Origin: Lepraria neglecta
Lineage: Eukaryota; Ascomycota; Lecanoromycetes; Lecanorales; Stereocaulaceae
Reading direction: 5' to 3'
Assembly: GCA_033220425.1 (NCBI GenBank)
Contig: CM065650.1
Coordinates: 372,001 to 436,000 of the forward strand
DNA: 64,000 bases
The position numbers and the translations under genes are program-made. Positions 45,461 to 57,017 of the stretch are shown here, piece after piece. Each line of letters starts with the position of its first letter. The stretch's first letter is position 1. The notes below the pieces were generated by a model. That model saw nothing but the letters and a program-made list of their open reading frames with translations. It was not told the origin of the DNA and searched no databases.

Positions 45461-48400
45461 TTACTTATTCACGTAAGCTCTCAGGCACTCGACTATTTTG
45501 CCCATCCTCTCCCGGAAGAACTCAGTGTGATTCTCGAATGTGGCGGCGTGGTCGAGCGCAGTAAGTCCTGTAAGGTCCTCCTCTTCAGGGTTGGCACCGT
45601 GGTCTATAAGGTACGTAATGACATCCGTGCTATAGGCCTCGAAGAGAGGTGTGCAGCCTTCATCGTCCTTCTTATTGACGTTGGCGCCCGCTACTTCAAC
45701 CAGGAACTTCAAGAGTCGTAAATTCCCATAACGAGCGGCCTCATGGACTGCTGTTCTACCCTGTCCATCTTTATCATGGACATTGGCTCCTTTCTCGAGA
45801 AGCAAGCGTAATTTGGCTTCAGCATCCTTTTGGGACCGATCCCGACCCACGGCCGTTACGACTGGTATCTCATCGATTAAGTAAGGATCACCGACCTTCT
45901 CCAATACGATCTGAAGTACAGCCAAAGAGCTGTCGTAGATATCTTCAAATATGGAAAGTTGTTCATCAGGAGGGTCAATGCCATTAAATTTCGCGCCACT
46001 GTCCATTAGCAGCTGTACTGCAGGTTCGTTCCGCGTCCTAGCTGCGAACATAAGGGCTGTACCCTGAGAGCACTGAATGTTCACATCGGCTCTATTTTGC
46101 AACAACAGGCGGACGACACCAGTGTGTGTACCTTCGATCGCCACAAGCAAGGCTGTCATACCAAAATGCCATTGGAAGTTGACGTCCACGTCGTTCTGAG
46201 CTAGAAGTAGCCCGGCAACGTCATCATGGCCCTGACTAGACGCTAAGATCAAGGGCGTCGGTAGATCAACATCATGAGAATCTGCTGGTGTTCCGCTTTC
46301 GAGCAATGTGTCTACTACATGTCTCAAGCCATAGAAAGCGGTAACATGGAGGCTCGGATAGTGTGCCTTGAGGCCCACAACGTTTGGAAAATTATGTCCA
46401 TTAGCTTCCAAGGTGCTTGATAGCTTGTTTGATTGGCTCAGGAAGCTCAATACCATATCCGTGAATGCCAATTCGGGTGGTCCTCGAATGTGCTCCGCCC
46501 AGTGTGAGGACGCGTATCCATAGAATGGATACCGAAGGAGTCTGCTCGGAAGATACTCGTTTATTCGGAGCTCTACGTTCATCTCCGAGAACGACGTAGA
46601 CACACACGGTCCGTCAGCAAAGGCAATGAGATTAATGTATGCCAAACAGCTAGCAGCAATCTGCATATTCACGTCTCCAAAGAGGGATTCAGAATTTCGC
46701 TCGAAGTATTCCTGAGTGGTATAGTCTGATGCAAAGAAGCTATCAGCATCCGCTAAAATCGAGAATTTTCTTACATATCTTCAAGCAAGTACACAAGGAA
46801 AAAATCAATCCTATCATTGACACTTGAGAAATGATTTTACTTACGCACGAATCGAAGTGTATTCGTCTCCTTATCCAATAGGACAAGACCAGCGCATACT
46901 GACATCACAAGGTCCCCGTCGTCAAGATCCTCATTGTCGATTTCGTTCATGCCAGGCTCGACCGCTAGTGCATGCTGAAGCGCTCCCGGAGACAGTGGTT
47001 CGAAGGTTTTGCAGGTCCAAAGCAGTACTCGCTTGGCCAAGTCTACGTATTCTTTAGCCTGGCTTTCGATTCGTTTCAGGGTCTCATCATAGCTCTCTTC
47101 CAATCCCGGGGGGAGGCTCCCCAGAGCGTTGCGGACGTCTTTGGGCTTCGTTTTGGTCACTAGAGAATCCATGTGGAACCTAGCCATCAGAAACCTATAT
47201 ACCGTCAGGATCGATAACCATGTACCCAGGTAATAAGACCATCGAGGGAGGACAAGGTAGAATCATTCATAAAGTCACGATAGTGCTATTGCAAAGACAA
47301 GACCCTAGAGACAATAGCTATATAGGGATATGGGAACTTCTCCTCCAAACGGTCGTACATATCGAGAAACCTGGAGAATTACCTTGTTAAAGTGAAAGCG
47401 CCTCCAGTACAAGTTTGTAGTAAAATCAGAATCAGATAAAGATGGGAACACTCACATCTTCTTAGACTTATCCACCACTGTTCTTATAATCGTCTCCTCA
47501 AGCGATGGATTCCTCTCTATATGCCGGAGTAGAGTCTTCTCTGAGGCAATACGGGCTTTCACGTAAGTATGCACGTCTCCATCGGTAGCTCTTATCTCGA
47601 GGCATTGAGCGTCTTCAAATCTACGCTCAATGATCGTGTCGTATCGCGATGTCACTAGCAGGTGGATCGGCAGAGATTCCAACTCCGATAGCAACAATGT
47701 CCGTATATCATCATTTTCTGTCGTCTCATCCAGGGCGTCAATAACGACAAAGACCCCAGAAAAGCGCTTGATCTCGGTGCGAAAGACGTCTGCTATTTGG
47801 GTAAACGTTGGACGTTTTGGTCGGTGCTCTTGGTAAAAGCGCTTTACATTTTCGGAAACATTAGCCTGGTCTTGTATTATCTGCTTCAATAAGTTTGCCA
47901 TAAATGTTTCGGCGCTCTGATCTACCCGATCCCTGTAGTTGCAGAATAAGCAGGCTACGGCAACATTATTTTGCTGCGCATCTTTCCGGAGGTGGTCAAA
48001 TATAATGGATGAAGTGACGGTTTTCCCAGCACCGGGAATCCCTGGACACCACAAAATGCCTTCAGTACCGCTGATCCAGCTCTGAAACTCATCTGAATCA
48101 AACAGCCATTGACGTGTCCCCTCTTGGCGTCCTCGAAAAATATCTTGCTGCCTCGATCGAAAGTCAAGGGTCGAGAGCCACGTCTGTATCGCCGCATTTT
48201 CTTCCTCTTGATGCTCAAGTCGAAGCGCTGCGACTCCAACGCCGATGTCAGATATGTCATGCTTGATGGCTTGAGAGAGACTGAATAAATCATTTGTCAA
48301 GGCCAGGTTGACCAGCGACTTGAGATGTTCAATCTTGGACAATACATCGACACATTCGGCTTTCTCAAACTTCCACATGAGCTGCCGCCCGACTTTCTTG

Positions 48401-48708
48401 ACGCCATGAACCGGCTCAATTCTAATTGCAAGTCGCTCCAATGCCTCTTTCATTTGGTCTAGAGGCCCATTCTCTGTTCCGAGCGTACGGACTGCAGTGA
48501 ACCAGGCATCTTGGAACGTGGGATCGCTAGCATTCGCTTCCTCTACTCGAAACTTGAGGGCAGTGAGTAGGCTGAAGATGTTGGAGGCTTCGACTGCCAA
48601 CCGAGCTTGATCTTCGGTTGCACCTCGAACGGCGTTGAGATACGACGCCACCGTACCAGACAGTTGAAGTACAGCGATGATGCTGGCGCTAAGACTCAAA
48701 GGGTCCAT
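45461..48708 (-). CDS. STAND/NLR-like protein: Helo-like, NACHT, ankyrin repeats
   Basis: Three exons (48708-47456, 47194-46845, 46725-45461) give 955 residues in one intact frame. The N-terminus MDPLSLSASIIAVLQLSGTV is the fungal STAND N-terminal (Helo-like) domain, to about residue 190. NACHT follows with CPGIPGAGKTVTSSIIFDHL (Walker A), FVVIDALDE (Walker B) and LLVTSRYD. The second exon carries the post-NACHT winged-helix region (LPPGLEESYDETLKRI) and then HYTTQEYFE across the splice. The third holds about seven ankyrin units (for example TPLILASSQGHDDVAGLLLA and TAVHEAARYGNLRLLKFLVE). Such proteins act as intracellular sensors in non-self recognition and programmed cell death. The intron at 47455-47195 is long (261 bp) for this window. 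Unlike the NACHT locus near 22 kb this copy appears functional. Confidence 0.92.
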
Positions 48709-49045
48709 TGCCTTGAAGGCAACAGGCAGGTACGATCCAACGTCTAGTAAAGCTTATCATGCGCTCGGGTGAATAGACGGGGTCGCTACCCACGGGCATG
48801 AGGATATACAACAGCAATTATTGGTTGCCTGACCGCCTGATCAGGATGTTGAAACAAACACCTGAGACACTTCTTTGAATGACTTAAGTGAGGTGTGCTT
48901 ATTTTTGTTAAAGTTGCTATCTACGGACGGAGTAAAAAGCTTGCCTCAGTACCAGACCAAGCCTGCTGACTACGCCAACACGTCTGAGCGCAATTACGGC
49001 AACAACAAAAATCTTGATCACTCGGGATCACTTCCCACTGTTGCA
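48709..49045. other. STAND gene promoter region
   Basis: About 340 bp upstream of the STAND start codon up to the hairpin repeat. No gene and no named motif. Confidence 0.4.
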
Positions 49046-49140
49046 CCCACTACGGCGTATAGAAATTTTCCACCGAACGGCGCGTACTTTATATATATCT
49101 CAGCACCATTCGGTGGAGAATTTCTATACGCCGTGGTGGG
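49046..49140. repeat. 95-bp imperfect inverted repeat (hairpin)
   Basis: Two 35-nt arms (49046-49080 and 49106-49140) are reverse complements apart from three transition differences, around a 25-nt A/T-rich loop (49081-49105). The arm starts CCCACTACGGCGTATAGAAA. It may be a tiny foldback transposon or the joined ends of a deleted element. No target duplication was found. Confidence 0.75.
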
Positions 49141-49418
49141 ATACTGATTACGAGTAGTCAATTCCTATTTTTTAAAAATTTAAAAAACGAAAAGCTGACA
49201 AAATTACGGAAGTTTGGACTCAGTGCTGCGACAGAGCTGCGTAGTCAGCTAGGCTAACCCCAAGAGGCTTAGCCAGCCAATCAGCACGTCTGAAGTACTG
49301 AGGCAATAAAAAGCTGCCGCCAAGCACTTGCTGACTAATGGACCCCTCAACGTAGGCGTTAAAGAAGGATAGCCCGGCCAACCACAATAAAGTTCTTTGA
49401 GGCGGTTACGTCATCGCT

Positions 49419-49552
49419 AAAATAAAAGTCAATGTAGACCCTGGAGCTGCCCCGGGAGTCTCCCTGGTAACTGCGTGGACGTCCCCCTTGGGGACCAACT
49501 TAAGGGCACCTTAGGGGCTCGCTTGGGGGACCCCCTTATTGACTTTTATTTT
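49419..49552. mobile_element. 134-bp MITE with 15-bp perfect TIRs
   Basis: AAAATAAAAGTCAAT at 49419-49433 is exactly inverted at 49538-49552. The interior is G/C-richer than the ends and non-coding, and it includes an internal GTCCCC/GGGGAC inverted repeat. The size and structure are those of a miniature inverted-repeat element. It ends just 9 bp from the Harbinger element. The superfamily is unknown. Confidence 0.65.
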
Positions 49553-49909
49553 GGTAATAATTGAGAGGTTTAGCAGTTTTTTCTCTTAGCAAATTAATCT
49601 TAAATGCAGGCTTCCGAATCAGGATCTTGGCGGCGCTAAGCGAAATAGGGTAATAGTCCGAGGATTAACCGAATATCGAAGTCAAAAAGTTGCTCCACCA
49701 AAAAACATTTCCCCCACAGTCGCAACAGCCAATAACGCTATTATTCTACACTATGGACACGCTGGATGATCATTCAGATAGCACTCTTTTGTTACTAGCG
49801 GCGACGGTAATCGTCATTATCTGTAGCGCCAGCGACATCCCCCCGCGCGTACCCATATCGGCCACCAGTAGGTATACCTCCAGGGAATTTCCAACTGGAT
49901 CAGCTGGAC

Positions 49910-50960
49910 GATAAATACTGCCGCAGGCTTATGAGATTTACTAAAGAGAAGATCAGGATACTTGTTTCCGCCCTTAAGATTGACCAGATCTCTTACTGTC
50001 TTCGACTCAAGCCTCCACTAGAAACAGTACTTCGCCTCCTCCTTATACGCCTTTCCTACCTATAAAGACTATTTACAATAACGTAGACCTTCCACCGAAG
50101 CGAGACTTGGATCTCTACTATCTACAATGATATCTGCGTACACCTGTTCCAAGAATATAAAGAGCTAGTGGCGTGGTACCCGATATTGAATAATCCAAAA
50201 AGATTAAAGAGATCTGCAAAAGCAGTACGCAGGGAATTAGATCTACCATATACCGCTATCTGGGGCTTTGTAGATGGGACGTTCAGAGGCGTGTATCAAC
50301 CCCAGGAAGAGTAGGAGAAGATCTATTCAGGCTATAAGAAAGGATACGGAATCAAGTAGCAGGGCATTGTTACGCCGGACGGACTTATATATATACAAGG
50401 GCCTTATAAGGGTAGAATCAACGATTGGGCAATATATAAGGATACTTATATCACTACACGAATATGAAAGGTATATATCAGACTTTTTTATTGCAGATTC
50501 GAGAGATCTAGCCCTCAGCGGCGGTTAAGAATAATACTTCCTTACTGCACCCTAATAACTCGATATTTATGACTCCGCAATACCAAGCTAATTGCATACA
50601 GATCTTTCAAAATAAGAAGCTCCTCTATCTCTATGGAGATCCAGCGTATAGAGCCACCTTCGGGGTTATTGCTCCATACAAGGGATATGTATATTTGAAC
50701 GCGGAATAGTTAAAATTCAATAAGGCTATAGCAGAAGTACGAGTCGCTGTTGAGCAGGGCTTTAAATTAACTCAAAAGTAATGGTCTTATATATCATTTA
50801 CGCTAGCTATAAAGACAGGGCTACAGCTAGTAGCTGTATATTATTTCACAGGCATTCTTCTTACAAATTGCTATACCTGTATACGAGGCAATCAGATAAG
50901 CGATCAATTTCTGGTCTTACTGCCGAATCTGGAGTACTATTTAGGAGGATTGAGCCGCAG
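49910..50960 (+). pseudogene. Harbinger DDE transposase remnant
   Basis: Recognisable blocks in order: FTKEKIRILVSALKI, AIWGFVDGTFRGVYQP (first catalytic Asp in VDGT), GIVTPDGLIYIQGPYKGRIN followed by DWAIY (second Asp), GDPAYRATFGVIAPYKG, and EVRVAVEQGFKLTQK (third acidic residue). This order and spacing define the DDE_Tnp_4 type transposases of fungal Harbinger elements. Multiple stops and frame changes interrupt it. Confidence 0.8.
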
Positions 50961-52135
50961 TAAGTGCTCTAATGGCAGCTAGAATACGGTCTATCTTATC
51001 GTCCTGTAGTTGCCGAGCCTTCTTCGCCTCCTCCGCCTCGTTCTCTAGCTTCTTAAGCTTCTGATTAACCTCTATATTCGACTTACCACCCTTAAAATGG
51101 TTCGCCAAGACCTCCGCCAAACGCGCTACTGAGGACTGATTTGCCTCAGCCTACAGCCTTGCCCTCTTAGCGGCAGTGAGTCTCGGTGTACTACTACGGT
51201 TCCTGGATAAACGAGACGCCTCGCGAGCAGAAGAAGAAGATGATACTGAGTGGCTAGGGCTTAGTGTACTAGTGCTCTGTCGATTTATCTTATGGATCCG
51301 GCGGTCTACCGGTATAGGTGTCTCGGATGTTGTAAGAGGAAGGGCTTATATTATAAGGTGAACGGGTAGGCCTTCTCTCGCTCATAGAAAACCCTGATTT
51401 ATCGCTGGTGCTGTCTGATTAGCTTATTTCTGGACGGTCGCGCTCCTTCTGAGATAGAGTCTTCGATATATTTGCTCGCAGTTGAGAAGCTCTCTCATCT
51501 TCCGTATCTATAACTTGCTGACTTTTCCTATCAACAAGCGTAATCCACTGTGTAATAGTATTAATGAATGGACCCGTTTCGTCTTCATCTCCCGTCTGTA
51601 GTATCTCTAGAAATAAGTTCCGAGCCTTGACTAGATCCTTTATATGGCGTTTATGATTAGTGAATGGTTTATGCAGCCATACATTGAACTTATTTCCTAT
51701 ATTCTTCTACCAATTAACGTCTGACGTCGACCGTCTATATGTATCCGCGTATTTCAGACAGAACTGGACTAATGCGAGGTCTTCTTTAGGGCCGAGTTTT
51801 ATTTTTGGAGCTCTCTTTTTTGGCCCTGTAGGCTGCTCTGTCTCTACCGTTGCTGGTGGTGGCCTTCCTTTTCCCTTTGTTCTTCCTCGGTGAGACCCGC
51901 GGGGCCTTATTATCTAGCTGTACCGCAGGTATATATCTCTCCACCGAGTTGATTGGATTATTTGGGTCGGTGATGCAAGGATCGATCTGAGGCTCTGAGG
52001 GCGCAGTAGGGAGGGTGGATGAGGGTCCTGGAGTAGGTGTTGGACTCTATGGGATCTCTGTAAGAGCTCTGCTGCTGGCGCTAATAGAATGGTGGCGTGC
52101 AGAGGTATCTAGTTGAAAAGTTGCAAGTGACATTT
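50960..52135 (-). pseudogene. Harbinger accessory SANT/Myb-like protein remnant
   Basis: Minus-strand segments with a Pro/Thr-rich start, a basic linker (SPRKNKGKGRPPPATVE), then KLGPKEDLALVQFCLKYADT and NIGNKFNVWLHKPFTNHKRH, which has the spaced tryptophans and helix pattern of a Myb/SANT-like DNA-binding domain. Near the C-terminus is a coiled-coil-like stretch (LKKLENEAEEAKKARQLQDD). Harbinger elements carry such a partner protein for nuclear import and DNA binding of the transposase. Interrupted by several stops. Confidence 0.7.
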
Positions 52136-52402
52136 TGCCAAAGACTCCTGTGGGTGCCAAGGCTGCTCTTTTTCGCTTCGATTTGGGTGGCTATACAGGC
52201 AAAATTTGAGCAAAAAGGAGCCGCATTGGCTAGGGTTTAAGACTTTCCAAGCAGAATCTGCAAAATCTGCAGTGCATGCATATGGACGGCGGTGAGCTTA
52301 CAGCAGGCAGTGACGATGAGGGGCGTTACGGTACGACGTCGATTCTAAAGTACGCTTAGCTACTTATGGACTGCCCCTAGGACGAAAGCAGCATGCAATG
52401 CG

Positions 52403-52433
52403 GAAGAAATTTTATTTCAAATAAAATTTCTTC
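52403..52433. repeat. perfect 15-bp palindrome with 1-bp spacer
   Basis: GAAGAAATTTTATTT, a single C at 52418, then its exact reverse complement. It lies inside the Harbinger element near its right end and could be a subterminal hairpin or a small foldback insertion. Confidence 0.75.
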
Positions 52434-52530
52434 AGAAGCCTGCCAAGACGTCCAAAAAGCGTTTAGTGGACGACGCTTTGCCCCAAAAGTTAAGATTTGC
52501 AAGCGTAGAAAATGACTGCTAAACCTCTCA

Positions 52531-53031
52531 AATGAGGTGGGCGGTCCAATGCAAACGCTGATCGATGAGCTCCGGCAATCCCGTCCCCTTGTCTCGGCAA
52601 ATGCGGGGCGGCCCTTAGTGTGTACCCTTGGGGCTGAAAAAAAGCCCCCTCATACAATATCAATTTTATAATCTGTTGTTTGCGGCGCCGTGCTTTCGTC
52701 ATCTTTCTTACCCCTATGTGTACCTTTGAGGAGGTCTTTTGATCTTTTTTGTACTCCGCATTTGTATATATTGCTCGTCACCACAGTCTCTTCCTCATCC
52801 CACGCAAAATTCCCGAATTCAACGGTCTAGGTGTCACTAAGCGTTCGGAAATAGCAACGGTATCTACGCCCAAGTCTTTAGGACCGTTAGAAAGAACTCT
52901 CTCTGAAAGCTTCCGAAATTCAACCAAGGAAAGCCTGGCGCTGCATCTGACCCGGACAAACATATCTCCCTTTGTCGCCCCATACTGTCGAAAAGCCCAC
53001 TGCCAGTTGAACGAGATCCTGCCTTAAGGCG
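52531..53031. promoter_or_regulatory. upstream region of the ZIP transporter gene
   Basis: About 500 bp between the transposon and the ZIP start codon. It contains a T-rich tract near 52740-52755. No gene is supported. Confidence 0.4.
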
Positions 53032-54336
53032 ATGGCTGATCTCATAGTTCGACAAGCCTACCAGACTGCAGCAGCTACTATAACGGCAGCGGCGGCAGTA
53101 GCAGTAACTTCCAAGCCAGCCTGTGCTTCGGATAACGACTATGATGGGCGCATTGCTCTCCGGATCTCAGCTATCTTCGTGATCTTGATGGGCTCTCTGT
53201 TCGGTGAGCTAGAGCAGCCGTTCCTCCGGGACTGCGTCTACTAACGATAGATAACAGGCGCCGCTTTCCCTGTATACGCTGGTCGAAATAAGGGAATTGG
53301 GGTGCCAGAATGGGCATTCTTCATCGCGAAGTACTTTGGCTCTGGCGTCATAATAGCGACGGCATTCATTCACGTGCGTCTTCAAGCCTCCAGATACCGG
53401 AAACCATAACTAACACCATCCAGCTCCTCGCTCCCGCCTGCAATGCCCTCACAAACCCCTGCCTCACAGGTCCAATAACCTCCTACGATTGGGCCGAAGG
53501 TATTGCCCTCATGACTATCTTCGTACTCTTCTTCATCGAATTAATGGCCATGCGCTTTGCGACTTTCGGACACATCCACGACGAAGATAAGGAGCAAGGA
53601 ACATATGGAGATACGCTACAAATACACAGCAGCCGATCCTCATCCAATGGTCAGCGGCATACACCCGGAGAAGACCACCTTAGCCATACACGAAATCACA
53701 TCGAGCATGACGAGGGTGCCATTGAGACCCCACACAATCACCTCACCGCTACAAAAGATAAACCACATGAAGTCGAAGACTATGCAGCGCAGATGACAGC
53801 CATCTTCATCCTAGAATTCGGTGTGGTATTTCACTCCATCTTTGTCGGGCTCACGCTGGCCGTGACCGGCAGCGAATTCAACGTTCTCTACGTCGTCCTC
53901 GTTTTCCATCAAACATTCGAAGGTCTTGGGCTTGGTTCTCGCCTTGCGGCTACGCCCTGGCCGAAGAGTAAGCACTGGATGCCCTACATATTTGCACTGG
54001 GTTATGGAATGTCGACGCCACTAGCTATCGCCATAGGGCTAGGAGTGAGAAAGTCGTATATACCCGGTAGTCAGACGAGCTTAATTGTCAATGGAGTGTT
54101 CGACTCGATCAGTGCCGGGATCCTGATTTACACAGGGTTGGTGGAACTGATGGCACATGAATTTATGTTTAGCAATTTTATGAGGAGGGCAAAGTTGAGA
54201 GTTGTGTTGTATGCATTTGGGATGATGTGCTTAGGCGCTGGTGAGTACTTGACACATCTGAAGGCCATGTTTTGGGGAACAATATACTAATATACGTTGA
54301 CTAGGTCTGATGGCTCTCTTGGGCAAATGGGCATGA
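53032..54336 (+). CDS. ZRT1: ZIP-family zinc transporter (Zrt1/2-like)
   Basis: Imports Zn2+ (or Fe2+) across the plasma membrane. Four exons (53032-53203, 53258-53373, 53424-54240, 54305-54336) give 378 residues with eight predicted membrane helices. The long loop after helix 3 is rich in His, Asp and Glu (FGHIHDEDKEQG, then HLSHTRNHIEHDEGAIE and HNHL), the presumed cytosolic metal-sensing loop. Helix 4 has FHSIFVGLTLAVTG and helix 5 has FHQTFEGLGLGSRL, the paired His/Glu metal-site motifs of ZIP proteins. The C-terminus is GKWA, as is common in fungal Zrt proteins. Which of Zrt1 or Zrt2 it matches cannot be told by eye. Confidence 0.94.
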
Positions 54337-54592
54337 TTAAAAGCGAGGGATTAATGGCTATGTCCTTATCAAATGAGTAGCGAATTATGCAAATACGCGC
54401 TGGCCCCTTACAGCAGGCCGTGATTTCCACAGATCTTACAGTTAAGCCCTGTGTGCTCCTCCATCAGAGAGGCAATTCATTGTACAAATAGAAAATCCAC
54501 TACAGGAACCAAGTCATGAACGGCCCCATAAACTGAGCGCGTTTGCAGCTCGTTGGAGCTAAAATATTACACATTAGATGAGTATCTGTCAA

Positions 54593-56050
54593 TTATCCTT
54601 TCTCATCAACAGCAACATCCACCTCCAACCCAACTGGCACTCCACGCCTCATCTTCGGTATCTCAGTCCTCGTCTCAGGCTCAGGATCTCCGAAGTCTAA
54701 CCCCGCAAAAATAGCACCTGCTTCGCCCATATCAGACAATCTGCGATTTTCAGACTCCCCACCGAAGCCCGCGTATAGGACATAGCCCGCTACTGCTGCG
54801 AGGGCGGTGGTTGCTGTGATGATTATTGGTAGGAGTGCTGATGATTGGGAAGGTGTGGGATGAACTGGGTCTGAGTCTGGATTCGAGGGAGAGGTGAGGA
54901 TGGTATTCCGGTAGAGGGGCAGGGTATCCAGTACGCCATTCCATATCATTTTCTCCGCAAACTTCGCTCCCCTCAGTTCAGAAGCTCTCCAAGGCAGCTT
55001 CTTTCCCTTCTCCTCCCCATCATCCCCCATCAGTGCATCCTCCACCCTCACCCTCCCACCGAAACACTCCTCTACGCCACTCTTCACAAACTTCACCAAG
55101 CCGGGCCATTTACTCTCCATCCTCTCCCTTAACCACTTCATAGGCACGTCCGGTACGAGCACTAGACTCAGATATCCCAGCACCAAACAGTCCAGACTAG
55201 ACGGGCTCTCATCACTAAAGAGATACCTCTTCTCCCCCAGTAGTGCGCTTAGTGGCTCACAAAGCGCATCAACAAGCGTATCAAGCCTAAACCTCTTCCC
55301 ACCCTGCTGCTGCTTCACCAGCCCCGAAACCGTCTCCTTATTCTTCGTTCTCAGCGCATCAGGAATAAGATCCGTGACTTTCCTCCTCTCTCTTTCTTCA
55401 TCATCCACTGTATCGAGATCTAGGGAATCTAGACCGAGGTGCTCGGTGCGTGATTTCGCTAGAGCGCGCCGCCGGGGAGGGATAAAGTATTGCGTTGGCC
55501 AGGGGAGGAGGGGGGTGTAGGCGGGGCGGGTTGTGATAGTGTAGTTCTGGGAGGAGACGTAGAGGGAGAGGTCGAGGAGGGGGAGGGCGTGGGTGTGGAG
55601 GTGGGATGAGAATCTGTGGAGAGGTATTTGGTCAGTCATTGGTCATTTTGTAGGGCCGTAGGGGTGAGAGGAGGCATACGCGGTGATGTCTGCTTGGTCT
55701 TTAGAGTCCGTGAAGTGGCCGTCTAGATGCCATTGGCCGTTGGACTTTTGGTGTAGGTAGTCGATTATGTTTTGGAAGCCGCCAATTGTTGTAGTGCCAT
55801 CACGTAAGGCTGGGAGATCCCCTATCAATTGAGTAAGTCGGATTAGCTACCGTCTGCCTGTATAGGATAGATGGTGATTGGGTGTGGAGGCTCACGAACT
55901 CTTAGGACTGATGGCAGTATCAGAGCTTGCAACCAGGACCCATTCGCCTCGAGGCACCGCCTGCGTCAAGTAGGAAGTGGCGGCGAGACATTGTGAGTCA
56001 ATTGATGGGAGAGAGAATGCTGGACCCCATACATGAAGCTCGAGAACCAT
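54593..56050 (-). CDS. SAM37: SAM37/metaxin-like mitochondrial outer-membrane protein
   Basis: Subunit of the SAM complex, which inserts beta-barrel proteins into the mitochondrial outer membrane. Three exons (56050-55900, 55821-55680, 55613-54593) give 437 residues. The N-terminus MVLELHVWGPAFSLPSIDSQ is the metaxin thioredoxin-like start. It is followed by LPALRDGTTTIGGFQNIIDY and, across the second intron, DITAFSSHLHTHALPLLDLS. A GST-like C-terminal half includes YLFSDESPSSLDCLVLGYLS, the metaxin GST-C hallmark. A hydrophobic segment (LLPIIITATTALAAVAGYVL) near residue 375 is a probable membrane anchor. The ATG inside intron 2 (55639) is not a real start. Confidence 0.9.
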
Positions 56051-56429
56051 GGTTACTTAATTCGTGAGATCACGGTCGTTTGCTGTTGCCGTCAGCTTGG
56101 CTCCAGGGTAGAGAAACACCGAGGCTTGGGGTGCTTGCTAGAAGCAGCCTAGAGTTTCCGGGAGCCTCGCCTATGATTTAGCGTTAGCCTCCCTTGGAAG
56201 ATCCCAGAAATCTCGACTGCTCACCTTGTATCATTCCAAGATGGCACAAGAGAGCTGGAACTTTGAGCGGAAGGGCACTGCAGAAGGGGAATTACTCCTA
56301 GTCAAATTGGCACATTGGGCTATTATTGCATCTGGTATCCCCCTTGCTATACCATCCACAAGGCCAACGCCGGTCCCTTCAGAAGTCAGGGTTGATGCCA
56401 ACCAATTCGCTCTGCGAAAACTGTTAAAG
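56051..56429. other. intergenic, no gene recognised
   Basis: About 380 bp upstream of SAM37. No coding signal on either strand beyond short frames. Confidence 0.4.
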
Positions 56430-56897
56430 CTAAAAACCTGCTTGGGCCATGGTTCTACTCACAAATGAATAATCATTGTCTTCGTATTCCCTATCCAGCT
56501 CACGGATATTGCCAATAAATCCTCCAATGATTTTCTTGGTCTCTCGGTCGCCAAGTGGCATTTGGTCCTGGGTCTGATGACCGAATGGTTTGAGGATGTT
56601 GTCGATGTTGTGTTGGACGATGATATGCTTGAGGTTGATGCCATCGCTAACGCGTTCCCTCATCTCGTCGACTGCTTCGTCCGCCTCACCATATCCTGGG
56701 TTAAGAAGCAATGCGTGGAGGAAGCTGTACGCTGCTGCATTCTCGACACCATCGGCCACGTGCATGAGGCCCAGGTAGTAGTAGGCTTCAGCTTGTGCTA
56801 CTTGGGAACGACAAGCAAATGTCTGCCAACTTTTGAATAGGGACCTAATTATGCTTCTTGCGGAAATCCTGTCTCCGAGGTCCATGCAGCAAAGCAT
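56430..56897 (-). CDS. hypothetical protein, TPR/Sel1-like segment (partial)
   Basis: An open frame of 155 codons from the ATG at 56897. It contains AEAYYYLGLMHVADGVENAA and AYSFLHALLLNPGYGEADEA, a helix pair resembling a tetratricopeptide unit, then a charged stretch ending ELDREYEDNDYSFVSR. The donor GTGAGTAG after DYSF suggests a further exon that I could not place. It may be its own gene or the 3' part of the gene just upstream on the same strand. Confidence 0.4.
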   Translation of the reverse strand: MLCCMDLGDRISARSIIRSLFKSWQTFACRSQVAQAEAYYYLGLMHVADGVENAAAYSFLHALLLNPGYGEADEAVDEMRERVSDGINLKHIIVQHNIDNILKPFGHQTQDQMPLGDRETKKIIGGFIGNIRELDREYEDNDYSFVSRTMAQAGF

Positions 56898-57017
56898 AGA
56901 CGCTTTGCCAAGCTCCTAGCACTTTTTCGATAGCGGAGACGGTATGGTTAGATTTATCGGATATATGGAGTGGCCATATTGGCAGTCCGTCAGCCACTGC
57001 ATATAGCCCGGACCCGC

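Larger units (their letters stand above)
49562..52530. mobile_element. PIF/Harbinger DNA transposon, decayed, about 2.97 kb
   Basis: The left end TGAGAGGTTTAGCAGT (49562-49577) is perfectly inverted at 52515-52530, and looser similarity continues inward for about 25 bp more. AAT flanks both ends (49559-49561 and 52531-52533), a 3-bp target duplication as expected for this superfamily. Inside are two convergent gene remnants: a DDE transposase on the plus strand and a SANT/Myb-like protein on the minus strand, the standard Harbinger pair. Both are interrupted many times, so the element is not autonomous now. Confidence 0.85.
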
